Shown here: in pieces, positions 1 to 8,800 of the stretch
Position numbering within the stretch: position 1 is the stretch's first letter
Layout of the letters: each line of letters begins with the position of its first letter
From: Oerskovia enterophila
GTDB lineage: Bacteria; Actinomycetota; Actinomycetes; Actinomycetales; Cellulomonadaceae
Direction of reading: 5' to 3'
Assembly: GCF_001692445.1 (NCBI RefSeq)
Contig: NZ_MAQA01000028.1
Coordinates: 1-57,647, forward strand
Length of the DNA stretch: 57,647 nucleotides
The notes under the pieces: model-generated
What the model was told of the DNA's origin: nothing
Databases searched by the model: none
The model's input: only the letters and a program-made list of their open reading frames with translations
Position numbers and translations under genes: made by a program

Positions 1-98
1 CTCACCTCGACATCCGTCTTCGACAGAATGTCCGCCGCATAGATACCAGCAGGACCAGCGCCGACGATAGCGACGCGCAAAGGACGGGAGCTGCTCAC
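1..98 (-). CDS. Ferredoxin/adrenodoxin-type NADP+ reductase, N-terminus only
   Basis: The 32 visible codons start at a GTG (98) and read into the left edge of the window, so the gene is truncated by the window and not necessarily broken. Residues 9-25 are a Rossmann FAD-binding strand-loop-helix with VGAGPAGIYAA, the start typical of FprA/adrenodoxin-reductase-like flavoproteins, which move electrons between NADPH and ferredoxin. The short sequence cannot exclude a related glutamate synthase small-subunit-like or other pyridine nucleotide oxidoreductase. Its upstream region carries a MerR/SoxR-type promoter (162-199), which would fit redox control. The codons shown contain more T/A in third positions than most genes in the window, but the sample is too small to interpret. 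Confidence 0.7.
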   Translation of the reverse strand, partial: MSSSRPLRVAIVGAGPAGIYAADILSKTDVEV

Positions 99-161
99 AG
101 GAAAGAACGCCTTCCGATCGAGGAGGGAGAGGGGCGGTCCGCGCCGGGGTCGGCGGCCGCA

Positions 162-199
162 CCGTTCGACGGTACGTCCTCAACCAGGGTTGAGGTCAA
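162..199 (-). promoter_or_regulatory. MerR/SoxR-type promoter with 19-bp spacer
   Basis: Read on the minus strand, a -35 box TTGACC (199-194) and a -10 box TACCGT (174-169) are separated by 19 bp. The spacer and -35 edge contain the perfect dyad CCTCAACC-nn-GGTTGAGG (178-195). Stretched 19-bp spacers with a central dyad are the hallmark of MerR-family activators. The half-sites ACCTCAA and TTGAGG match the SoxR box known from soxS promoters. The site points toward the reductase gene starting at 98. The regulator gene is not in the window. Confidence 0.6.
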
Positions 200-235
200 G
201 GTGCACGGTGGAGGCGGCGGGGAGGACCTGGGCCC

Positions 236-1000
236 TCAGGGCTCGTCGTCCTCGACGAAGCCCCGGATCTCTCGGCGCAGGGCGTCCTCGCTCAGCGGCT
301 CGCGCGTCGAGGTCCCGATCGAGAACCCGTAGCCCTCGATCGGCCCGTTCTCCCAGTGGAAGTCGTAGCTCCCGGGCTCGTGGGGTCGGTCCTTGACCGT
401 GAACACCTGCCCGTCGACCACCATGCGCCAGGTCTGTGGCGCCACGTGGGGGATCGGGAGCGCCCGGCTCTGCAGCCGCTCGATCCGCGGTCTCAGGAGC
501 GCGTCCATCGCCGCCGGGTCCTCCCAGGTGCCGACGCTCACGAGCAGCCGGTGCGGGCCGAGGTCCCGGTGCCACGCACCGCCCACGGGAACGAGCTCGA
601 CGTCGTAGACCACCGGGACGTCCGGGTCGCCGATCGGCTCCGGGACGTAGCCAGGGGGAAGATCGGCCTCCGAGAGGAAGGAGCTCGGTCGCACCATCTG
701 CTCCTCCCACGCCCGTGCCTCGTCCACGACGGCGTCGAACACCATGGCCAGCCGCTCCGAGGCCGGACGGACGACACGGCCCGTGGGCGCTTCGGCCAGC
801 CGCTCCCACCATCCGCGCCACTCGGCCGCGAGCGCCGCGGCCTCGTCGCGCGGCAAGGCCTCGACCGTGACGCGGGGAACCAGGGCCGGGACGTCGTCCG
901 CGACAGGGAGCGCGAGACGGTCACGGACGAGCAGCGCGACCGTGAAGCCGATACCGCGCGTCACGCTGATGTTCCGCAGGTCCTGTGGTTCGTGGGTCAT
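236..1000 (-). CDS. Hypothetical protein, 254 aa
   Basis: This ATG-started protein of 254 residues has no recognised domain. It has no signal peptide or membrane segment, is rich in Glu, Arg and Trp (for example GWWERLAE near residue 62), and ends in an acidic tail EDDEP. Codon use is like the neighbours, with strong third-position G/C, which supports a real gene. It stands alone: the next gene on this strand is the reductase more than 130 bp away, with its own promoter. The start is preceded by AGGTGAGCG. Function unknown. Confidence 0.75.
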   Translation of the reverse strand: MTHEPQDLRNISVTRGIGFTVALLVRDRLALPVADDVPALVPRVTVEALPRDEAAALAAEWRGWWERLAEAPTGRVVRPASERLAMVFDAVVDEARAWEEQMVRPSSFLSEADLPPGYVPEPIGDPDVPVVYDVELVPVGGAWHRDLGPHRLLVSVGTWEDPAAMDALLRPRIERLQSRALPIPHVAPQTWRMVVDGQVFTVKDRPHEPGSYDFHWENGPIEGYGFSIGTSTREPLSEDALRREIRGFVEDDEP

Positions 1001-1564
1001 CGCTCACCTCGTCGTCGGGCCGGCTTGTCTGCCCGTGCCGGTCCTGCTGCTCCCGCTGTTCTTGCCTGCTCTGCCGGCCTGCCGGTCCTGCTGTTCTTGC
1101 CAGCCCTGCGGGTCCTGCCAGTCCCGTTCGGACCGCCCATGCTAGGCGGCCGCCGCGCGCTCGGCGCGCTCTCCCACCGAGGTGCGGTGGCGTGCGGCAT
1201 GTCGACGCCGTGCCGGTGGGGAGCAGGTCGGCTGCGGGAACAGGTACAGCTGCGGAGCAGGATCGGCTGAGCGGGATCCCCGTTCGCTGAACGAAACCAG
1301 TTCCCGCTCAGCGAACACTCTCCGCCAAGAGTTCCCCGTCCGGCCGCGCGGGAGCGTCCTCGCGCAGCGCACGAGCCACGAGCCACGAGACCCGCCCTCG
1401 GACGGCTCGCAGATGGCCGCACGGCATCCTCGATGACCTCGCGTCGAGGCGCCGATGAACGCCTCGGGAACGTTCGGGGAACGGAGCCGCTGAGGCCACT
1501 TCTCGGACACTTAGCCCTCCTAGGGTGACGGGCGTTCACCCGCTCGTGACTGGAGCCCCACCCC
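1001..1564. other. 564-bp divergent intergenic region
   Basis: This region separates the hypothetical gene (minus) from the ABC importer operon (plus). I see no convincing gene. Positions about 1018-1130 hold degenerate pyrimidine-rich repeats of the type GGTCCTGCTGTTCTTGCC. Positions 1266-1316 hold nested inverted repeats. GAACGTTC (1468-1475) is a perfect 8-bp palindrome with a central CG, as LacI-family operators have. TAGGGT (1521-1526) is -10-like. Confidence 0.5.
1266..1316. repeat. Nested inverted repeats, possible operator or attenuator
   Basis: GCTGAGCGGGA (1266-1276) is the exact reverse complement of TCCCGCTCAGC (1302-1312). GTTCGCTGA (1282-1290) is the exact reverse complement of TCAGCGAAC (1308-1316). 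The two possible stems share the right arm region and so exclude each other. They lie 250-300 bp upstream of the importer operon. Confidence 0.45.
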
Positions 1565-2527
1565 ATGACCTCCGTGTCAGCCCCTGCGCGCCTCGCGCCA
1601 CCGGACCGCCGTCCGTCGATCCCCGGACGGCGCCGACCTTCCCGCCCGACCCCGCGGGCCGTCCGCACCTGGCTCGCGTTCCTGCTGCTCGCGGGGCCCA
1701 ACGTGGCCCTGCTGCTCGTGTTCGTCTACCGCCCGCTCCTGCAGAGCTTCTACTACTCGACCCTGCAGTGGAACATGGGCTCCCCGACGGCCCGCTCGGT
1801 CGGCCTCGGCAACTACGTCGAGTGGTTCCAGGACCCGACGACGGCCGACGTCATGGTCACGACGGGCGTCTTCACGGTCGCGACCGTGGGCGGTTCGCTC
1901 GTCCTGGGCCTGGGCCTCGCCCTCCTGCTGAACCGGCGCCTCAAGGGGCGCGGGTTCGCCCGGGCCGTGGCGTTCGCTCCCTACGTCCTGTCGGGCGTCG
2001 CGGTCGGCATGCTGTGGCTGTTCATCTTCGACCCGCGCTACGGCCTGCTGTCGGCCGGGCTGCGAGTGATCGGCCTCGAGTCCCCCGACTGGTACACGAC
2101 CTCGCCGTGGGCCCTGGTCATGATCATCGTCGTCTACCTGTGGAAGAACGTCGGGTACGTCGCCCTCATCTACCTGGCCGGTCTCCAGGCCGTCCCGCTC
2201 GAGCTCAAGCAGGCCGCGGCCCTCGACGGCGCGTCCTCGGCCAGGACGTTCCGCTCGATCGTGCTGCCTCTCCTGGCTCCCACGACCTTCTTCCTCACGG
2301 TCACGACGCTGCTCAGCTCGCTGCAGTCGTTCGACATCATCCAGGCCATGACGAAGGGCGGGCCGCTCGGCTCGACCACGACCCTCATGTACCAGATCTA
2401 CGAGGAGGGCTTCGTGACCGGCCGGGCCGGCTACGCGTCGGCCGTCGCGACGATCCTCTTCCTCCTGCTGCTGGTCGTCACGGTCGTCCAGCTGCGCTTC
2501 GTCGAGAAGAAGGTGCACTACGCATGA
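1565..2527 (+). CDS. Carbohydrate/glycerol-phosphate ABC transporter permease (UgpA/MalF type)
   Basis: This 320-residue inner-membrane permease has a first membrane segment at about 36-56 and five more to residue 310. The EAA-type loop that contacts the ATPase is at about 217-236 (QAAALDGASSARTFRSIVLP), and TKGGP at 263-267 is typical of the MalF/UgpA family. Residues 1-33 are a basic, proline-rich cytoplasmic tail. It is the first gene of a four-gene operon (permease, permease, binding protein, phosphodiesterase), and its stop overlaps the next start in an ATGA. The role is import of a sugar or glycerophospho-compound across the membrane. The substrate is inferred only from the phosphodiesterase at the end of the operon. 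Confidence 0.93.
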   Translation: MTSVSAPARLAPPDRRPSIPGRRRPSRPTPRAVRTWLAFLLLAGPNVALLLVFVYRPLLQSFYYSTLQWNMGSPTARSVGLGNYVEWFQDPTTADVMVTTGVFTVATVGGSLVLGLGLALLLNRRLKGRGFARAVAFAPYVLSGVAVGMLWLFIFDPRYGLLSAGLRVIGLESPDWYTTSPWALVMIIVVYLWKNVGYVALIYLAGLQAVPLELKQAAALDGASSARTFRSIVLPLLAPTTFFLTVTTLLSSLQSFDIIQAMTKGGPLGSTTTLMYQIYEEGFVTGRAGYASAVATILFLLLLVVTVVQLRFVEKKVHYA

Positions 2528-3519
2528 GCGTCCAGAACCCCGTGCGAGAGTCCCCGGCCTCCGCGCCCGCCCAGCACTCGACCGCAGCCTCGGGCGCGTC
2601 CAGCGCGCAGCCCCCCGGGTCCCCCGTCGACGCACCACCGGCCCCCGTCGGTGCGGGCCACCGCCCAGGCGGAGGCCGACCTCCGCAGCGCACGCGCCGT
2701 CGTCGGCCCCTGCACCTGGGCTCGTACGCGACCCTCCTGGTCGCGACCGTCGTCATGGCCCTGCCGCTCGTGTGGATGGTGCTCGCGAGCTTCAAGCGCC
2801 CCGACGAGCTGTACTCGATCCCGCTCCAGTGGCTCCCGCAGAACCTCGACCTCGCCAACTACGTCCAGACGACGCAGAGCATCCCCGTCGGGCAGCTCTT
2901 CCTCAACAGCGTGGGCCTGACGGTCGTGGGCTCGACCCTCAAGCTGCTGCTGGGCCTGTGCTGCGCGTACGCGCTCGTGTTCCTGGACTTCCCGTTCAAG
3001 CGCGCGGTGTTCGTCCTGGTCCTGTTCACGCTGCTCATCCCGCAGCAGATCACGATCATCCCCAACTACACGCTCGTCGCCCAGCTCGGGTGGCTCAACA
3101 CCTACCAGGGCATCCTCGTGCCGGGCCTGGCGAGCGCGTTCGGGACCTTCCTGTTCCGTCAGCACTTCCTGTCGCTGCCGATCTCGATCCTCGAGGCCGC
3201 CGAGCTCGACGGCGCAGGCCACTGGCGCAAGCTGTGGCGCTTCGTCGTGCCGCTGTCCTACCCCACGGTCGCGGCCGTCGCGCTCGTGTCCGTGGTCGCG
3301 GAGTGGAACGACTACCTCTGGCCGTTCCTCGTGACCGACGACGCCGAGAAGATGACGCTCCCCGTGGGCCTCACGCTCCTGCAGAGCGTCGACGGCATGA
3401 ACAACTGGGGCGTCCTCATGGCCGCGACCGTGCTCGTGACGCTCCCGATCCTCGTCGTCTTCCTCTTCCTCCAGCGCCGGCTCGTCGCCGGGCTCACCGC
3501 CGGAGCCGTGACCGGCTGA
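2524..3519 (+). CDS. Carbohydrate/glycerol-phosphate ABC transporter permease (UgpE/MalG type)
   Basis: This 331-residue second permease starts at the ATG overlapping the stop of the upstream permease, which indicates translational coupling. Residues 1-65 form an unusually long Ser/Ala/Pro-rich, then Arg-rich, cytoplasmic extension before the first membrane segment (about 69-89). The conserved EAA loop EAAELDGAGHWRKLWRF lies at 224-240. The family forms a heterodimer with the MalF/UgpA-type subunit. No nucleotide-binding subunit is encoded in this operon, so a shared ATPase (MsiK/UgpC type) elsewhere in the genome is likely needed, as in many actinomycete sugar importers. Confidence 0.93.
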   Translation: MSVQNPVRESPASAPAQHSTAASGASSAQPPGSPVDAPPAPVGAGHRPGGGRPPQRTRRRRPLHLGSYATLLVATVVMALPLVWMVLASFKRPDELYSIPLQWLPQNLDLANYVQTTQSIPVGQLFLNSVGLTVVGSTLKLLLGLCCAYALVFLDFPFKRAVFVLVLFTLLIPQQITIIPNYTLVAQLGWLNTYQGILVPGLASAFGTFLFRQHFLSLPISILEAAELDGAGHWRKLWRFVVPLSYPTVAAVALVSVVAEWNDYLWPFLVTDDAEKMTLPVGLTLLQSVDGMNNWGVLMAATVLVTLPILVVFLFLQRRLVAGLTAGAVTG

Positions 3520-3585
3520 CGCGCCGGTCCCCCTGTCCCCCCGGCACCTGCCGGGTCGCTGTTCCCCACCCCAAGGAGCATCACC

Positions 3586-4953
3586 GTGAACCAGCCCCTG
3601 CCCGCCCTGTGGACCCCGTCGCGTCGCGACGTGCTGCGCCTCGGCGGCCTCGGAGCCCTCGCCCTCTCCCTCGCCGCGTGCGCGGGACCGACCGTCGGTG
3701 GCGGCTCGTCCGCACCGTCCGCCTCGGCGGGCACCGACTGGTCCAAGATCAAGCCCGCCTCGCAGATCACGTGGTGGAGCAACCACCCCGGCGCCTCCAA
3801 GGCGATCGAGGAGGAGCTCATCCGCCGGTTCAACGCCAAGCACCCCGACATCGCGGTCAAGCTCGTGACCGCAGGAGCCGGGTACGACGAGGTCGCACAG
3901 CGCTTCCAGGCCGCGTCGTCGTCGAACAACCTGCCCGACCTCGTCATCGCGAGCGACGTGTGGTGGTTCCGCTACTACCTCAACGGGCAGGTCATGCCGC
4001 TCGACGAGGTGTTCGCCCACCTGGACGTCGACGTCGCCGACTACAACCCGACGCTGTACGGCGACTACGAGTACGAGTCGTCGCACTGGGCCGTGCCCTA
4101 CGCGCGCTCGACCCCGCTCTTCTACTACAACAAGGCCATGTGGGCCCAGGCCGGCCTGCCCGACCGCGGCCCCGAGACCTGGGCCGAGCTCGCCGAGTGG
4201 GCCCCCGCCCTGCGCGGCCAGGTCCCGGCCGACGGCGCCCCGCTGGGCCTCGCGACCGGCACGTCCTGGGCCGCGTGGTGGTTCGAGAACATGCTGTGGG
4301 GCCAGGGCGGCCAGTACAGCGACAAGTTCACCGTCGCGCTCGACACCCCGCAGGCACTGGCCGCAGGCGACTTCCTGCACGACCTGTTCCACGGCTCGAA
4401 GGTCGCGGGCGTCGGGACCGACGCCGGGGCCGACTTCGCCGCGGGCATCTTCGCGTCGACCATCGGGTCCACGGGCAGCCTCACGGGCCTGCTCGAGGCC
4501 GCGCCGTTCGAGCTCGGCACGGCCTACCTGCCCGACGGCCCGAACGGCTCCGGGACGCCCACGGGCGGCACGGGCCTGGCCATCCCGGCCTCCCGCTCAC
4601 CCGAGCAGCAGCTGGCCGCAGCGATGTTCCTGGCCTTCCTCACCGACCCCGAGAACACCGCATACTTCTCCCAGAACACCGGGTACATGCCGGTGCGCAC
4701 GTCCGCGGTCGAGGGAGAGACCATGAGCAGCATCTACGCGGCCACGCCGCAGTTCCGCACGGCGGTCGACCAGCTCGCCGAGAAGTCGCGCTCGCAGGAC
4801 TGGGTCCGGGTGTTCGTGCCCTCGGGCGACCAGATCCTCACGGACGGGATCGAGCAGATCGTGCTCAAGGGCACGCCCGCGGCCGAGGCGTTCGCGTCGA
4901 TCACGCCGCGCCTCGAGAAGGCGTACCAGGAGAACGTGGAGCCCTACCTGTGA
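3586..4953 (+). CDS. Extracellular solute-binding lipoprotein (UgpB/MalE-like)
   Basis: This 455-residue protein starts at GTG 3586 behind a clear AAGGAG ribosome binding site. The signal sequence has a twin-arginine-like n-region (RRDVLRL, 13-19) and a lipobox LSLAAC with Cys32, so it is probably exported folded by Tat or by Sec and lipid-anchored outside the membrane. The mature part begins with a TWWSNHPGASKAIEEELI strand-helix typical of family 1 binding proteins that capture sugars or glycerol-3-phosphate compounds. It delivers ligand to the two permeases just upstream. Its stop overlaps the start of the following phosphodiesterase. Confidence 0.92.
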   Translation: MNQPLPALWTPSRRDVLRLGGLGALALSLAACAGPTVGGGSSAPSASAGTDWSKIKPASQITWWSNHPGASKAIEEELIRRFNAKHPDIAVKLVTAGAGYDEVAQRFQAASSSNNLPDLVIASDVWWFRYYLNGQVMPLDEVFAHLDVDVADYNPTLYGDYEYESSHWAVPYARSTPLFYYNKAMWAQAGLPDRGPETWAELAEWAPALRGQVPADGAPLGLATGTSWAAWWFENMLWGQGGQYSDKFTVALDTPQALAAGDFLHDLFHGSKVAGVGTDAGADFAAGIFASTIGSTGSLTGLLEAAPFELGTAYLPDGPNGSGTPTGGTGLAIPASRSPEQQLAAAMFLAFLTDPENTAYFSQNTGYMPVRTSAVEGETMSSIYAATPQFRTAVDQLAEKSRSQDWVRVFVPSGDQILTDGIEQIVLKGTPAAEAFASITPRLEKAYQENVEPYL

Positions 4954-5687
4954 CGGGCGCGTTCCAGGTCGTCGCGCACCGGGGGAACTCGTCGGTCGCC
5001 CCGCAGAACACGCTCGCGGCGTTCGAGGCCGCGTGGCGTGCGGGTGCCGACAGCATCGAGCTCGACGTGCAGCTCACCGCCGACGGCGAGGTCGTCGTGA
5101 TCCACGACGACACGCTCGACGCCACGACCGACGGGAGCGGGCGCGTCGACGGGCTCCCTCTCGCGGACGTCCGGGCGGTCGACGCGGGGTCGTGGTTCGC
5201 CCCGGCGTACGCGGGGCAGCGGGTCCCGACGTTCGCGGAGGTCGTGGACCTCCTCGTGACCCGCCCGGGCATCGACCTCCTGCTGGAGGTCAAGGGCGAC
5301 TGGGGGCCCGACGACGTCCGCAAGGTCACCGAGCCCGTCCTGCGCGCCGGGCTCGCCGACCGCGTGATCGGGCAGAGCTTCTGGCCCTCGACCGTCGCCT
5401 CTCTGCAGAAGGTGGCCCCGGACCTGCGCCGGGGACTGCTGGTCGAGCGATCCTCCGACGACCTGCTCGCGACGTGCGCCGAGCTGGGCGTCATGACCTG
5501 CAACCCCGCGGGCACGGTGCTGCTCGAGCAACCCGGGCTCGTCGCCGCGCTGCACGACGCGGGGCTCGAGGTCATGGTCTGGACCCTGAACGAGCCCGAG
5601 CAGTGGGCGCTGGCCCTCGAGGTCGGCGTCGACGCGGTCATCACCGACCGCCCCGACCGGCTCCGCGGGTGGCTCTCCGGGAATTGA
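4950..5687 (+). CDS. ugpQ: Glycerophosphodiester phosphodiesterase
   Basis: This 245-residue cytoplasmic enzyme starts at GTG 4950, which overlaps the binding-protein stop (GTGA). The GDPD TIM-barrel signature is complete: HRG at 10-12, the ExD pair Glu37/Asp39 and His52 in IHDDTLDATTDG, and a C-terminal TDRPDRL. The enzyme hydrolyses glycerophosphodiesters to glycerol-3-phosphate and an alcohol. Direct coupling to the importer suggests that the imported substrates are glycerophosphodiesters, such as wall teichoic acid or phospholipid debris, and are cut on arrival, as in the ugp system. There is no signal peptide. The ugpQ symbol reflects family and context; orthology is not proven. Confidence 0.9.
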   Translation: MTGAFQVVAHRGNSSVAPQNTLAAFEAAWRAGADSIELDVQLTADGEVVVIHDDTLDATTDGSGRVDGLPLADVRAVDAGSWFAPAYAGQRVPTFAEVVDLLVTRPGIDLLLEVKGDWGPDDVRKVTEPVLRAGLADRVIGQSFWPSTVASLQKVAPDLRRGLLVERSSDDLLATCAELGVMTCNPAGTVLLEQPGLVAALHDAGLEVMVWTLNEPEQWALALEVGVDAVITDRPDRLRGWLSGN

Positions 5688-5722
5688 CGAGCTGCCGCTC
5701 CGACGCGCTGCGCCGGGGCCCC

Positions 5723-5784
5723 GCCGAGAAGTGAGCAGATGCCCCTGGATCCCGCGACCCGGGCGCATCTGCTCACTTCTCGGC
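5723..5784. repeat. 20-bp perfect inverted repeat (intergenic hairpin)
   Basis: GCCGAGAAGTGAGCAGATGC (5723-5742) is exactly reverse-complemented at 5765-5784, with a 22-nt loop. It lies 35 bp after the phosphodiesterase stop and could end transcription, although no T-run follows. Its flank (CCGCCGAG) and loop (GCGACCCGGGCG) resemble those of the hairpin at 38959-39027, while the stem arms differ. Confidence 0.8.
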
Positions 5785-5885
5785 ACAGCGAGAGGCTCGC
5801 GGCGGCCGGGTTGCCGGTTCTCCGAGATCGGCTCACGATGGCGGAGCGGCCACAGCCGACCGCACGCGACGGACCGGGGGCGGGC

Positions 5886-8800
5886 ATGCGCAGAGGGCGG
5901 GACGGCATGCACAGGTGGCGACGCGCTACGGCGGCGCTCGGTGTGACCGCCCTGCTCGGCGTCGGAGTGGTCGCGGTCTCGCCCGTGACGGCTCCGGCTC
6001 AGGCCGCCTCACCGCCCGACACGGTCGACACCGGGGACCCGCCGCCGCCCGCCGACCCGACGACGCCGGGCGGCCTCGAAGAACCGGCCCCCGTGCCGGA
6101 CGACAGCGTCATCGAGGTACCTCCGACGGCCCCTGGTGTCGTTCCGAACGCGAACACCCTGCCCGTGGCCTGGGTCGGTACCCCGGACCAGCGTCCGGCC
6201 GACCCCGCCCTGCTCTCGCTCCAGGCCGCGATCAACGCCGCCCCGGTCGGCGGGACGGTCTCGTTCGACCCGAACGACTACGCCTTCACTGGCGCGATCA
6301 CCGTCCCGCGCGCCGTGACGCTCGACAGCAGCGGCTCCTCGACGCTCTACACGCGGTTCACCGTGAGCGGGGGCGGTCTGACGCTCGACGACAGCATCAC
6401 GATCGGCGCGGCCAGCACGGGCGCGATCGTCTCGGTCACGGCGTCGGGCGCCGTGCTGTCGAACCTCACGATCCGCAACCCGACCCCGGCGGCCCGCCCC
6501 ACGGGAGTCCAGCTCGGCGCGACCGTGACGGGCGTCGTGATCGAGGGACTGGACATGGACGGCGCAGGCGAGGCCTCGTCGTACGGGATCAACCTCACGA
6601 CGGGGTCCGCGACCGTCACGGGAGCTCGGATCGTGGGCGTCGCGACGGGCATCACCGCCACCGCGGCGTCGACCGCGAGCGCGATCGTGGTCTCCGGCGG
6701 CACGATCGGCGCCGCGACGTCGGGCATCTCGCTGGGCACGACGACCACGCCGAGCGTGTCGGGCGTCAGCGTCACCAGCACGCCGAGCAGCACGGGCACC
6801 GGGATCGACCTGGCGAACTCGTCCGGCGCTCAGGTCGACGAGGTCACCGTGACCGGCTTCGCCCGCGGAGTCGGCACGGCCCCCGCGAACCCCCGCACGG
6901 GCCCCACGATCACGGGCGCAGTCGTCGACGGGAGCACACGCGAGGGCATCTCCCTCGGCGCGACGACCGGTGCGAGAGTCTCGGACGCACGGATCACCCT
7001 GGCGGGAGCCACCCAGTCGACAGGCATCCTCACCCTCCTCGCCACAGGTGTCGTGATCGAGCGGCCGACGATCACGGGCGCCATGTACGGCATCACCACG
7101 AGCGCGGCCAACACGGGCTCGGGTCCGGCGATCACGGCCCCCACCATCACCGCGTTCGGCGGCATCACCCTGGGCTCGACCCAGAACGCTGTCGTGACGG
7201 GCGCTGTCCTCGACGCCGGCACCTGGGGGCCCGCCGGGACCGGCATCAACCTCGTCAACGCCGGACGCGTCACGGTCTCGAACGTGTCCGCCACGGGGTT
7301 CCTCTACGCGATCGGGGCGCAGTCCAACGTCGACGACACCTCGGACCGCGTCGACATCTCGATCTCGGACATCGACGTGGTCGGAGCGCCCGACGCGTCG
7401 AGCGGCGTGTACCTGCTGGGCGCGCGCAACGCGACGATCTCCCGCGTGACGGCCGACCTCACGGGCGCGGCGCTCGTCGTCCACCAGTCGATCGGGGTCA
7501 CCGCGCAGGACATCACCGTGACGGGGCACGAAGGGCCGACCTCGGTCACGGGTGCGGCGATCCTGCGCGCCTACGGGTCGCAGGACGTCGACGTCGACCG
7601 CGCCTCGATCGACGCCGGGTCGTACGGGTTCTTCTACTCCGCGACCGACGGGTCGACCGTGACGAACGCGACCGTCGCGAACCTCGTCGAGTACGGCGTC
7701 TACGGGCGCAGCGTCGCGAACCTCGACGTCAGCGCGACGACGTTCACCCGGAACTCCGGGGTGGGCCTGTTCGTCGTCACGACCCCCGCCAACGGGATCA
7801 GCCACGACATCACCGTGCACGACAGCACCATGATCGACAACGACGGCGGTATCCGCGCGCTCCAGGGCACGACCGGCGTGCAGGTGGTGCGCAACACCGT
7901 GAGCGGCCAGCCCGACGTCGTGTCCGCGGGCCCGGCCCACGACCTCCTCGTCGCTGACAACACGATCTCCCAGACGGGCGGCGACGGGCTCGCCGCGATC
8001 AGCGTCGCCCCGTCGTGGGCCGACGGCGCCCTCCCGGACTCGTACTCGTCGTCCGACGTCCAGGTCACGGGCAACGCTTTCACGGGCGGGGGCACCTGGA
8101 TCCAGGTCGGTACGGCAGACCCCACGGCGCCCGAGGCCGCCCGGCGCACGCTGCGCGACGACGTGCTCGTCACGGACAACTCCTTCCCCGCGGCCAGCGC
8201 GGCGATCCGCACGTACGCGAACGCGGTCGTCGGCGAGGACTCCGCCCCTGCCCTCGCCCGCGCGCTGCCGGTCGACGGCCCGGTCGCCGTGGACGCCCGG
8301 GACCACGGCACCCCCAACGACTGGGGGTCTGCGTGCCGGGCCACTGGCTTCCTCGACGGCGTCCCGTACTACGACGGCGGCGGCGCCGAGGTGCACGAGC
8401 TCACCGAGGACCCGGTGCTCTACCCGATGAGCTGCATCGACCTGTCCCTCACGGAGGAGCTCGCCGTTCCCCCGGGCACTTCCCTCCGTGCCGGGGACCT
8501 GGTCACCTGGACGCTGACCCCGCACAACGACGGCCCACGGGTCGCCCCGGCCGGGTGGACGATCACCCAGCTCCTGCCTGACGGCGTCGAGCTCGTCTCG
8601 ATGAGGGGAGACGGCTACACGGTCGACGGGACCACGGCCACCGCCACGGCCGACCTCCCCGTGGACGCCGACGGTCCGCCGCTGACCGTGACCGCGCGCG
8701 TGGTCTCCCCCGCCCCTGGTGCAGGCGGCATGCGCAACGTCGCCTACGTGGCCGCCGCCCCCGACACCGACCTCGACGAGGACGGCTTCGTAGACCCGAT

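Noticed and set aside
1182-1436. 84-aa gene in the divergent gap
   Set aside because: The frame has no family resemblance, no ribosome binding site and poor third-position G/C.
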